Origin: an uncultured Bacteroidales bacterium
Lineage (GTDB): Bacteria > Bacteroidota > Bacteroidia > Bacteroidales > UBA932
Reading direction: 5' to 3'
DNA: 11,875 nucleotides
NCBI GenBank assembly: GCA_900317065.1
Contig: ONFK01000021.1
Coordinates: 1 to 11,875, forward strand
Shown here: positions 1 to 6,761 of the stretch, piece by piece
How the letters are laid out: every line of letters begins with the position of its first letter
How positions within the stretch are numbered: position 1 is the first letter of the stretch
Notes under the pieces: generated by a model
The model's input: the letters and a program-made list of their open reading frames with translations, nothing else
What the model was told of the DNA's origin: nothing
The model's database searches: none
Program-made: the position numbers and the translations under genes

Positions 1-710
1 ATACCAAGGCCGGATATCAGGAGACCGAGCCCCCCGTGGTGGTGAACGCCGCTTCCGGTTTCGGCACCGGCCAGCTCCCGGACAAGGAGGCGCAGATGTA
101 CTATGTCGGTCTCGACAATTTCTACCTCGTGCCCACCGCAGAGGTGCCTGTCACCAACATCTTCCGCGACGTGATTCTGAATAACGACCAGCTTCCGCAG
201 AAGTTGACCGCCTATACTCCCTGCTTCCGCCGCGAGGCCGGATCCTACGGCAAGGACGTGCGCGGACTCAACCGCCTGCATCAGTTCGACAAGGTCGAGA
301 TCGTCCGCGTCGAGAAGCCGGAAGATTCCTACAAGGCGCTCGACGAGATGATCGCCCACGTGGAGAGTCTCGTGCAGAAGCTCGGACTCAAGTATCATAT
401 CCTGAGGCTCTGCGGCGGCGATATGTCCTTCACCTCCGCAATCACCTACGATTTCGAGCTCTGGAGTGCCGCACAGGGCCGCTGGCTGGAGATTTCTTCG
501 GTTTCCAACTTCGAGTCTTTCCAGGCGAACAGGCTCCATCTGCGCTATCGCGACGAGAACGGCAAGACCCAGCTCGCGCACACTCTGAACGGTTCTTCCC
601 TCGCACTTCCGCGCGTGGTCGCCGCCCTCCTCGAGGACAACCAGACCCCGGAAGGAATCGTGATCCCCGAGGTTCTGCGTCCATACACAGGCTTCGACAT
701 CATTGACTAG
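1..710 (+). CDS. serS: Seryl-tRNA synthetase, C-terminal part (5' end outside window)
   Basis: This is the catalytic core of class II seryl-tRNA synthetase, which activates serine with ATP and charges tRNA-Ser in the cytoplasm. The reading frame is open from the first complete codon at position 3, so the N-terminal coiled-coil tRNA-binding arm and the start lie upstream of the window. Visible family landmarks in order are GTGQLP (motif 1 region), TAEVPVTN (serine/ATP pocket), the motif 2 loop PCFRREAGS followed by RGLNRLHQFDKVE, and motif 3 near the end as NGSSLALPRVVAALLEDNQ. The protein ends PEVLRPYTGFDIID at a TAG stop (708-710). Motif 3 reads LALPR where many homologues have LALGR or LAVGR; the class II arginine is kept. 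The last 8 bases overlap the TTG start proposed for ruvC, suggesting co-transcription. Identification is firm; only the 5' extent is unknown. Confidence 0.97.
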   Translation, partial: TKAGYQETEPPVVVNAASGFGTGQLPDKEAQMYYVGLDNFYLVPTAEVPVTNIFRDVILNNDQLPQKLTAYTPCFRREAGSYGKDVRGLNRLHQFDKVEIVRVEKPEDSYKALDEMIAHVESLVQKLGLKYHILRLCGGDMSFTSAITYDFELWSAAQGRWLEISSVSNFESFQANRLHLRYRDENGKTQLAHTLNGSSLALPRVVAALLEDNQTPEGIVIPEVLRPYTGFDIID

Positions 711-1266
711 CGAACGCGTCATACTCGGCATAGATCCCGGAACCAACATCCTTGGTTTCGGGATTGTCCGTGTCGATGCGGCCGTCCGTCCTTCCTATGT
801 CGACATGGGGGTGCTGGACCTGCGCAAGATAGCGGACCCTTACGACAAGCTGGAGTGCATACACACCAAGGTGTCCGCCCTCTGCGAACTGCACCACCCC
901 ACCGATATGGCCATAGAGTCTCCTTTCTACGGCAAGAACGCCCAGGTCATCCTTAAACTGGGGCGGGCGCAGGGGAGTGCGATGATAGCGGCCATCTCCC
1001 ACGGCGTAAGCGTGTGCGAGTACGCCCCCCGCAAGGCCAAAATGGTCATCTGCGGCAACGGAGCCGCATCGAAGGAGCAAGTCGCGCTCATGGTGGGGCG
1101 CACGCTGGGCATTAACATCGAGAGCAAGTACCTGGATGCGACCGACGCCCTCTCAATCGCGATGTGCCACTTTTATCAGCTCAAGAGTCCGCTCACTTCC
1201 CCGGGAAAGGGTGGAGCGTCCTCATGGGAGAAATTTATTTCGCAAAATCCCGACCGTATAAAATAA
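703..1266 (+). CDS. ruvC: Crossover junction endodeoxyribonuclease RuvC
   Basis: RuvC is the dimeric Holliday-junction resolvase that nicks junctions branch-migrated by RuvAB during recombinational repair. The 187-residue product has the expected RNase H-like architecture and all four acidic metal ligands: D11 in GIDPGT, E72 in AIESPF, and D145 and D148 in DATDALSIAMCH, matching D7, E66, D138 and D141 of the E. coli enzyme. The conserved KNAQVILKLGRAQG helix follows E72. The start is inferred: TTG at 703 is the only start-like codon giving the normal distance to GIDPGT, and it lies inside the end of serS, overlapping its stop in another frame. The C-terminus has a linker (about residues 161-175) whose DNA contains a hairpin, followed by SWEKFISQNPDRIK. 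No promoter is visible, so it is probably translated from the serS transcript. Function certain; start codon less so. Confidence 0.95.
   Translation: MTSERVILGIDPGTNILGFGIVRVDAAVRPSYVDMGVLDLRKIADPYDKLECIHTKVSALCELHHPTDMAIESPFYGKNAQVILKLGRAQGSAMIAAISHGVSVCEYAPRKAKMVICGNGAASKEQVALMVGRTLGINIESKYLDATDALSIAMCHFYQLKSPLTSPGKGGASSWEKFISQNPDRIK
1190..1218. repeat. Small inverted repeat in the ruvC C-terminal linker
   Basis: An 11-bp palindrome, TTCCCCGGGAA, at 1197-1207 lies within outer arms CGCTC (1190-1194) and GAGCG (1214-1218). It falls in codons for the weakly conserved linker SPLTSPGKGGA between the RuvC core and the conserved C-terminal end. It is palindromic sequence inside a coding linker, as is the much larger block in rluD, but the two share no obvious sequence. 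It may be chance in GC-rich DNA. Confidence 0.4.
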
Positions 1267-1299
1267 ACCTTCCTCGCGCGCGTGCATCTAACTCCCCGT

Positions 1300-4209
1300 A
1301 TGAAGAAGATTCTAAAGATGATTATACTGCTGTCCGGCCTGCTTTCCGCCGCCGGACTGGCTGCCCAGAATAAAGTGACCGCGGTGCTGCTGGATTCTTC
1401 CAATGGCGACGCGGTTCCTTTTGCAACGGTTTCCCTTACCCGCGAGGGGGCGAAGAAACCCGATTATTACAACCTCAGCACCGATACCGGCGATGTCACC
1501 ATTGCCAAGGTCAAGCGCGGTACCTACCTCTTCAAGGCCGAACTCCTCGGCTACAAGACCTGGGAGAAGACCATCAAGGTGGAGGCAGACGTCAATCTGG
1601 GCAAGGTAAACATGGAGCCCGACAAGCAGATGCTGGACGCTGCCAGCGTATCGGCCGTGGGCAATCCCATAGTGGTGAAGAAAGATACTCTGGAGTACAA
1701 TGCCAACTCCTTCAAGACCACCGAGAACGACATGCTTGAGGACCTTCTCAAGAAGCTTCCCGGCGTGGAAGTGAGCGAAGACGGTTCCATCACCGTGAAC
1801 GGCGAGTCGATCACGAAGATCACCATCGACGGCAAGACCTTCTTCCTCGACGATCCCCAGCTGGCTTCGAAGAACATCCCGGCCAAGATAATCAACAAGC
1901 TAAAGGTCATAAACAAGAAGAGCGAGCAGGCGGAGTTCACCGGCATCGACGACGGTGAAGAGGAGAAGGTGATCGACCTGGACATCAAGCCCGGAATGAT
2001 GAAGGGAGCCTTCGGCAACATCATGGCCGGAGCCGGACGGGATATTCCCGCCGACAACGCGACAGACCCCGACTGGCGTTACCAGGGAGCGGCATTCCTT
2101 GGCAATTTCACCAAGGAGAGACAGCTCAGCGTCATCTTGAACGGCAACAACACCAACAACCGCGGATTCAACGACCTTGCAGGCTCGATGATGGGAAACA
2201 TGCGCGGCGGTGGCGGCGGCATGGGACGCGGCCAGGGCGGATGGGGAGGCAACAACGGCATCACCACCTCCTACATGGCAGGCGCGAACGGCGCCTGGAC
2301 CTTGCTGGACGGCAACATGGACCTCAGTTCCAACTATCTCTTCAACCATACCGGGAAGGATGTGCTCGAGAGCAGCGACAAGACTACCTACGTGAACGAC
2401 GACTACAACCTCATCGACCGTTCCGAAGGCTCCAGCCTTACTCGCACGAACGGACATCGCATCGGCGTCCGTCTGGACCACAAGTTCAGTGAGAATACCT
2501 CCATATTGTTTGAACCCCGCATCAATTTCGGCGGAGGCGATTACACGCAGAAGAACGAGACCTCACGCTATGCCGACTCCCTTTCCAAGAGCGGCACCGA
2601 CCTTCTCACCAACTCCGACAATCTGCAGTCCGGCAACAACAAGAACGTGACCACCAGCGGGTTCCTGCTATTCCGCCAGCGCCTTGGCATACCCGGCAGG
2701 ACGCTTACCGTCATGGGGCGCTACTCCTTCAGCAACAACGACCTGAATTCCATCAACTGGTCCGAGACCAACACCCTTGGCGTCAAGACCACCATCGACC
2801 AGGACATCAAGTCGAACCAGAAGAGCAGCACTCTCATGGGGCGTGTGACCTACACCGAACCGATAGGAAACAATCTCTATGTGGAGGCCAACTACCGCTA
2901 TTCCTGGTCGAAGTCGTCTTCTGAGAAGGATACATGGGACAATATCCTGAATACCAAGTCGTATGTGTATTCCAACGAAATACAGAACGAGTCGCATAAT
3001 CAGGAGATAGGCGTGAATGTGATGTACCAGAAGGAGAAGTCCCGCGCGCAGCTCGGCTTTGCCGCCCTGCCGACGGATACCTACAACAGCACCACTCGCT
3101 ACAATTCCCTGACCGGAGATTGGAAGCCTATGGAATACAAGGATTTCCGCTGGAATTTCTCACCCCGCGTAATGCTGTGGTGGGAGTTCAACGAGAATGC
3201 CAATGCCCGCTTGTTCTACCGCGGAAGTTCTTCGCAGCCCTCCACCCGTCAGCTGATGCCTGTTCCGGACAACAGCGACCCTCTGAACGTAAGTTTCGGT
3301 AACCCTGAACTTACCCCTTATTTCTCGCACAACCTGAGGGGAGACATCCGCTACAACAACAAGAAGAGTTTCACTTCCTTCAACATCAATTTCAACGGCG
3401 GATACGTGCAGAACCCCATCGTCAGCCTTACCTGGTATGACAACGGAGCCGCTTATTCAATGCCTTTCAACGGCCCCGACAATATGAATGCAGGCGTGAA
3501 CGGTTTTGTAAACATCCCCATCGCCAAGTCGAACTTCTCGGTTTCGAATTTCGCACGGGTCAACTGGAGCAAGTCCTCTTCTTATGTGGGGGACAACATC
3601 GACATGAGCACCTACACCGCCGGCGGCGATTACTATGCATTCATGGACGAACTTAACGGCAACTGGAATAAGGATGCATGGTTCGAAGAGCATATTACCG
3701 TGAATACCATCAAGTCGCTCGGCATAACGGAGCGCTTCCGCGCTACCTACCGTTCGGACAATCTGGAGCTTACCGCATCCGGCCGCACCCGGATGAACAA
3801 GAGCTGGTACACCATACGTGACTCCAAGACCACCACTTTCAACAATCAGGTCCGCCTTACCGCAAACTGGACATGGGATGCGCCGGGCATCACCATGAAG
3901 GCGGAGGGCAACTACAACTGGTATAACGGCTATTCCACGCAGCAGCCCGATGAATATGTGCTCAATGCCGAAATCCAGAAACTTCTGTTCAAAAAGAAGA
4001 TGACGCTCGCGCTCAAGGGCTACGACATCCTCGGCCAGGCGAAAAACCTGACGGTTACCGATGCGTCGAACTATCACAGCGAAGTACTGAACAATACACT
4101 GGGCCGGTATATCATCCTGTCGCTGACCTACCGCTTCGGCACATTCGACCGCAGACAGATGCGCGGTCCGGGCGGCCGCGGCCCCGGAGGTCCCGGAGGC
4201 CCCCGTTGA
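1300..4209 (+). CDS. TonB-receptor-like outer-membrane beta-barrel protein with carboxypeptidase-regulatory-like N-terminal domain
   Basis: A 969-residue exported protein of the Bacteroidetes outer-membrane barrel family (OMP_b-brl_3/TonB-dependent receptor-like), which forms a large plugged barrel; the substrate cannot be read from sequence. ATG 1300 is preferred over an in-frame GTG at 1282 because it begins directly with a signal peptide (MKKILKMIILLSGLL, Ala-rich h-region ending, cleavage near AAQ at about 20-23). A carboxypeptidase-regulatory-like beta-sandwich follows at about 24-105 (FATVSLT...GTYLFKAELLGYKTW), then a plug at about 110-215 (ENDMLEDLLKKLPGVEV, SITVNGESITKITIDGK). The remainder alternates aromatic-rich strands and ends RYIILSLTYRFGTF. 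Two oddities are a glycine/methionine-rich loop at about 297-321 and a 20-residue Gly/Pro/Arg tail after the last strand. It lacks obvious SusC hallmarks and no SusD follows. No Bacteroidetes -7 box is visible in the 33-base gap after ruvC. Confidence 0.88.
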   Translation: MKKILKMIILLSGLLSAAGLAAQNKVTAVLLDSSNGDAVPFATVSLTREGAKKPDYYNLSTDTGDVTIAKVKRGTYLFKAELLGYKTWEKTIKVEADVNLGKVNMEPDKQMLDAASVSAVGNPIVVKKDTLEYNANSFKTTENDMLEDLLKKLPGVEVSEDGSITVNGESITKITIDGKTFFLDDPQLASKNIPAKIINKLKVINKKSEQAEFTGIDDGEEEKVIDLDIKPGMMKGAFGNIMAGAGRDIPADNATDPDWRYQGAAFLGNFTKERQLSVILNGNNTNNRGFNDLAGSMMGNMRGGGGGMGRGQGGWGGNNGITTSYMAGANGAWTLLDGNMDLSSNYLFNHTGKDVLESSDKTTYVNDDYNLIDRSEGSSLTRTNGHRIGVRLDHKFSENTSILFEPRINFGGGDYTQKNETSRYADSLSKSGTDLLTNSDNLQSGNNKNVTTSGFLLFRQRLGIPGRTLTVMGRYSFSNNDLNSINWSETNTLGVKTTIDQDIKSNQKSSTLMGRVTYTEPIGNNLYVEANYRYSWSKSSSEKDTWDNILNTKSYVYSNEIQNESHNQEIGVNVMYQKEKSRAQLGFAALPTDTYNSTTRYNSLTGDWKPMEYKDFRWNFSPRVMLWWEFNENANARLFYRGSSSQPSTRQLMPVPDNSDPLNVSFGNPELTPYFSHNLRGDIRYNNKKSFTSFNINFNGGYVQNPIVSLTWYDNGAAYSMPFNGPDNMNAGVNGFVNIPIAKSNFSVSNFARVNWSKSSSYVGDNIDMSTYTAGGDYYAFMDELNGNWNKDAWFEEHITVNTIKSLGITERFRATYRSDNLELTASGRTRMNKSWYTIRDSKTTTFNNQVRLTANWTWDAPGITMKAEGNYNWYNGYSTQQPDEYVLNAEIQKLLFKKKMTLALKGYDILGQAKNLTVTDASNYHSEVLNNTLGRYIILSLTYRFGTFDRRQMRGPGGRGPGGPGGPR

Positions 4210-4215
4210 TGAAAG

Positions 4216-4686
4216 ATGCTGATACGTACGGACAACATACTCGAAGCTGTGGAGGCGATGCCGGATTTCCGGAACGCTTCCACTGTGCTTGCATATTGGT
4301 CGATAGGAGATGAAGTGCCAACTCACGATTTCATCGCCAAATGGCACGGCGCGAAACGCATTGCCCTGCCCGTCGTCCTCAATCATACGGACATGGAATT
4401 CCGGCTGTACGACCCGGACCGCATGGTGCGCGGTCCCTTCACTATTTGCGAGCCGTCCAAAGACTGCCCTCTGGTGAAACCGGAAGAGATAGAATTCGCC
4501 ATCATCCCCGGAGAGAGATTCGACGTGAAAGGCAACCGCAAGGGGCACGGAAACGGCTATTACGACCGGGCCCTGCCGCATATCCGCTGCAAGAAGGTCG
4601 GCATAGCGCCTTCCTCCAAGATCGTCAACCACCTCAATCCTGAGCCTTGGGACTGTCCGGTGGACGTGGTCGTGAGCGGTTTGTAA
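4216..4686 (+). CDS. 5-formyltetrahydrofolate cyclo-ligase, short N-terminus
   Basis: This family (also called 5,10-methenyltetrahydrofolate synthetase) uses ATP to convert 5-formyl-THF to 5,10-methenyl-THF, returning a storage folate to one-carbon metabolism. The 156-residue product carries the signature GNRKGHGNGYYDRAL (about 106-120), the upstream strand AIIPGERFD, and the N-terminal core segment MPDFRNASTVLAYWSIGDEVPTH. Family members are usually about 180-200 residues and begin with a K-x-x-L-R helix whose Lys and Arg contact ATP phosphates. Here that first 25 or so residues are absent. They cannot lie upstream in frame, because the preceding barrel gene is in the same frame and ends in TGATGA at 4207-4212. 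The signature reads GHGNGYYD where GRGGGYYD-like forms are common. Only 6 bases separate it from the upstream gene, so it is probably in the same transcript. Family assignment is strong; activity is uncertain. Confidence 0.87.
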   Translation: MLIRTDNILEAVEAMPDFRNASTVLAYWSIGDEVPTHDFIAKWHGAKRIALPVVLNHTDMEFRLYDPDRMVRGPFTICEPSKDCPLVKPEEIEFAIIPGERFDVKGNRKGHGNGYYDRALPHIRCKKVGIAPSSKIVNHLNPEPWDCPVDVVVSGL

Positions 4687-4714
4687 TATAGGATTTCAGC
4701 AGAAATTCCTATAT
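4686..4714. repeat. Inverted repeat between the cyclo-ligase and PASTA genes
   Basis: Arms ATATAGGATTT (4686-4696) and AAATTCCTATAT (4703-4714) pair over 11 bp with one bulged base around a 6-base loop. The right arm shares its last bases with the -7 box at 4710-4717. It could be a weak terminator for the upstream transcript (followed by TTT overlapping the box) or an operator for the PASTA operon. The pairing is direct; the role is inference. Confidence 0.55.
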
Positions 4715-4717
4715 TTG
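4710..4717 (+). promoter_or_regulatory. Bacteroidetes -7 box TATATTTG upstream of the PASTA-rluD-lnt operon
   Basis: TATATTTG is an exact match to the TAnnTTTG -7 element of Bacteroidetes. Its end lies only 6 bases before the ATG at 4724, so transcription would start almost at the start codon and the mRNA would be nearly leaderless. No -33 TTTG is found at the usual 19-21 base spacing; the closest TTTG (4680-4683) is 26 bases upstream of the box, so the promoter call rests on the -7 box and the location. Confidence 0.6.
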
Positions 4718-4723
4718 CATTCT

Positions 4724-5536
4724 ATGGCAAACAATAATAAAGAAGAGAAAAAAGGCGGCATCCTCTCGAACTGGATTGTCCGCAACCTGATACTTGCAGT
4801 TCTGTTCGTCGTAGTCGTTCTTGTCGCGGCGAACATCCTTTTGTCCGTAGGCACCCAGCACAACAAGGAAATCGCGGTGCCGGACTTTACCAATATGACC
4901 TTCGAAGAGGCCAGTTACAACGCCGGGCGCATCGGGCTCAAGGTGGAGATTACCGACTCGGTATATGTGCGCCGCATGAAGAAGGGCGCCGTGTTCGCCC
5001 AGTTCCCGAAGGGCGGAAGCAAGGTGAAGAAAGGACGTACGATTCAGCTTACGACCAATGCCAAGACCGCGAAGGAGGTCACCATGCCTCTGCTCGTAGG
5101 TTATTCCATGCGCCAGGCCAAGGCGGAACTCTCTTCCCGCGGGCTCAATCTGGGCAGGCTGATCTATGTCAACGACATCGCCACCAACAACGTGCTGAAG
5201 CAGTTCTTCAACAGCAGGGAGATCGCTGCCGGCTCGCAGATAGAAAGTGGATCCGTGATCGACTTGATGGTCGGTCTCAACAGCGAGGATAACCGTACTT
5301 ACGCTCCCGACGTGAAAGGCCTCAAATATCTTCGCGCAGTAGATGCCGTCCACGACAACTCCCTGAATATAGGCAAGTTGAATTTCGACAAGGAGGTCAG
5401 GACCTACAGCGATTCCCTCAATGCCGTGGTTTACAAGCAGAGTCCGTCCATCTCCGGCGGGCCGCTTACGATGGGTGCCACCGTTTCTCTCTGGCTGACC
5501 ACCGACGAGGGGAAAATCGCCGAACTCTCGAAATAG
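4724..5536 (+). CDS. Membrane-anchored PASTA-domain protein
   Basis: A 270-residue protein with a short charged cytoplasmic N-terminus (MANNNKEEKKGG), one strongly hydrophobic membrane helix at about 21-42, and three extracytoplasmic PASTA-like repeats at about 48-112 (IAVPDFTNMTFEEA), 118-185 (VTMPLLVGYSMRQAK) and 193-260 (TYAPDVKGLKYLRAV). PASTA domains bind peptidoglycan fragments or stabilise cell-wall enzymes. Here there is no kinase or penicillin-binding domain, so it is a stand-alone PASTA protein of the type seen in Bacteroidetes, perhaps a periplasmic cell-wall sensor or scaffold (inference). ATG 4724 is chosen over the in-frame TTG at 4715 because TTG 4715 overlaps the -7 box. It is the first gene of an operon with rluD (7-base gap) and lnt. 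Family assignment is confident; precise function is unknown. Confidence 0.88.
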   Translation: MANNNKEEKKGGILSNWIVRNLILAVLFVVVVLVAANILLSVGTQHNKEIAVPDFTNMTFEEASYNAGRIGLKVEITDSVYVRRMKKGAVFAQFPKGGSKVKKGRTIQLTTNAKTAKEVTMPLLVGYSMRQAKAELSSRGLNLGRLIYVNDIATNNVLKQFFNSREIAAGSQIESGSVIDLMVGLNSEDNRTYAPDVKGLKYLRAVDAVHDNSLNIGKLNFDKEVRTYSDSLNAVVYKQSPSISGGPLTMGATVSLWLTTDEGKIAELSK

Positions 5537-5543
5537 CCATTCC

Positions 5544-6761
5544 ATGGACTGGAACGAAGACGAAATAATCGAAGTCGAGGACGAAGAACAGGGAATGTTC
5601 GAACATTTCCGTCTGAACGTCGATGCCGGGCAGGTGCCCATACGCATCGACAAGTTCATGGCCGCGCACCTCGAAGACACTTCGCGTCACCGTATCCAGT
5701 GTGCCATCAAGGAGGGATATGTCAAGGTGGGGGAGAAGACGGCGAAGGCGAATCTGCTCGTGCGTCCGGGAGACGTGATCCGTTTCGTAATGCCTTACCG
5801 GCGCCGCGGCGTCGATCTCATCCCTCAGGACATTCCTCTCGACATCGTCTATGAAGATGACGACGTGCTCGTGGTGAACAAGCCGGCGGGGATGGTGGTG
5901 CATCCGGGCCACGGCCACTTCGACGGCACCCTCGTCAACGCCCTGCTTTATCATCTGAACGCCGCCGTGCAAGGCTTACCCCCTCAAACCGCTGCGGTTG
6001 CGGTGTCCGATGCTCAAGCCGGCCTTGCGGCCCCTCCCAGCTCTGCTGGGCCCCTCCCTCTACATCCGAGGGCGGATATGGCGTCCGCATCGGACACCGA
6101 CACCTCCGCAGATTTTGCTAAATCTTCCACAGATCCTGAAAAAGCCGGAATTCTGGTTCACCGCATCGACAAGGATACGAGCGGGTTGCTGCTGGTGGCG
6201 AAGAACGACGAAGCGCAGTTGAAGCTGGCGAAGCAGTTCTTCAACCATACTACGGAGCGCCGCTACCAGGCGATAGTCTGGGGCGACATCAAGGAGCAGG
6301 AAGGCACCATCGACAAGAATATCGCCCGCGATCCCAACGACCGCCTGCGCTTCCGCGTGACCGACAATCCGGAAGAAGGAAAGCATGCCGTCACGCACTA
6401 CCGCGTGCTGGAACGCTTCGGCTTCGTGACCTTCGTGGAATGCAAACTGGAGACGGGCCGCACCCACCAGATACGCGTCCATATGGCTTCCATCGGCCAT
6501 CCTCTCTTCAACGACGAGCGTTACGGAGGATCCGAAATCCGCAAGGGAACCATCTACTCCAAATACAGGCAGTTCATCCGCAACTGCTTCGAGATATGCC
6601 CCAGGCAGGCCCTCCACGCCAAGACCCTGGGCTTCAGCCATCCCGTTTCGGGGAAATGGCTGCAGTTCGATTCCGTGGTGCCGGAAGACATGACGGCCCT
6701 GCTCGACAAATGGCGCAAATACTCGGGCAACATGCTCGAAGAAGAGGAGGAAGAAGCATGA
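5544..6761 (+). CDS. rluD: RluA/RluD-family 23S rRNA pseudouridine synthase with internal insertion
   Basis: A 405-residue pseudouridine synthase of the RluA family. RluD itself isomerises uridines in helix 69 of 23S rRNA; the exact target here is inferred. An acidic N-terminus leads into an S4 RNA-binding domain (about 32-85: IRIDKFMAAHLEDTSRHRIQ). The catalytic domain follows, with VVNKPAGMVVHPG (110-122), catalytic D209 in HRIDKDTSG (206-214), the late motif KLETGRTHQIRVHM (301-314) and LHAKTLGFSHP (357-367). Between LYHL (135-138) and GILVHRID (202-209) lie about 63 residues where family members have about 13-15. The extra, low-complexity Ala/Pro/Ser/Asp-rich stretch is encoded by a palindrome-rich DNA block (5985-6118) and stays in frame. 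The C-terminus is a Glu run. The stop overlaps the lnt start. Active-site residues are intact, so the enzyme may still work if the insert loops out. Confidence 0.92.
   Translation: MDWNEDEIIEVEDEEQGMFEHFRLNVDAGQVPIRIDKFMAAHLEDTSRHRIQCAIKEGYVKVGEKTAKANLLVRPGDVIRFVMPYRRRGVDLIPQDIPLDIVYEDDDVLVVNKPAGMVVHPGHGHFDGTLVNALLYHLNAAVQGLPPQTAAVAVSDAQAGLAAPPSSAGPLPLHPRADMASASDTDTSADFAKSSTDPEKAGILVHRIDKDTSGLLLVAKNDEAQLKLAKQFFNHTTERRYQAIVWGDIKEQEGTIDKNIARDPNDRLRFRVTDNPEEGKHAVTHYRVLERFGFVTFVECKLETGRTHQIRVHMASIGHPLFNDERYGGSEIRKGTIYSKYRQFIRNCFEICPRQALHAKTLGFSHPVSGKWLQFDSVVPEDMTALLDKWRKYSGNMLEEEEEEA
5985..6118. repeat. Palindrome-rich fold-back element inserted in frame within rluD
   Basis: The outer arms are a perfect 13-bp inverted repeat, CGGTGTCCGATGC (6001-6013) and GCATCGGACACCG (6087-6099). 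With small gaps, pairing extends to CTGCGG (5992-5997) and CCGCAG (6106-6111), and more loosely to CAAA/TTTTG at the ends. Between or beside the arms are several self-contained hairpins: AACCGC-T-GCGGTT (5987-5999), CCCAGC-TCT-GCTGGG (6036-6050), and ATCCG-AGGG-CGGAT (6064-6077), the last competing with CCCTC/GAGGG (6056-6072). The block codes for residues about 148-192 of the synthase, the part without counterpart in the family. This fits a REP-like or palindromic mobile element tolerated in frame, as known for Rickettsia palindromic elements. It carries no transposase. Exact ends are uncertain, and copies elsewhere in the genome cannot be checked here. Confidence 0.7.

Noticed and set aside
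1282..1299. GTG at 1282 as start of the barrel protein
   Set aside because: It would add six residues before a signal peptide that begins naturally at ATG 1300.
1300..4209. SusC-type glycan importer of a polysaccharide utilisation locus
   Set aside because: No SusD partner, glycoside hydrolase or regulator is nearby, and the sequence fits the non-SusC barrel family better.
4209..4311. ATG at 4209 overlapping the barrel stop as an alternative cyclo-ligase start
   Set aside because: That frame gives residues unlike the family and soon stops; frame 4216 carries the conserved core.
3457..4632. Antisense frame of 391 codons across the barrel gene end and cyclo-ligase
   Set aside because: It spans two real + strand genes, has no recognisable domain or promoter, and looks like a composition shadow.
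5985..6118. rluD as a pseudogene because of the insertion
   Set aside because: The frame is kept, all catalytic motifs remain on both sides, and the downstream lnt overlap is intact.
6440..6757. Upstream extension of lnt by 106 codons
   Set aside because: The extension lies wholly within rluD in another frame and is Arg/Pro/His-rich; ATG 6758 with the ATGA overlap begins a normal Lnt membrane segment.
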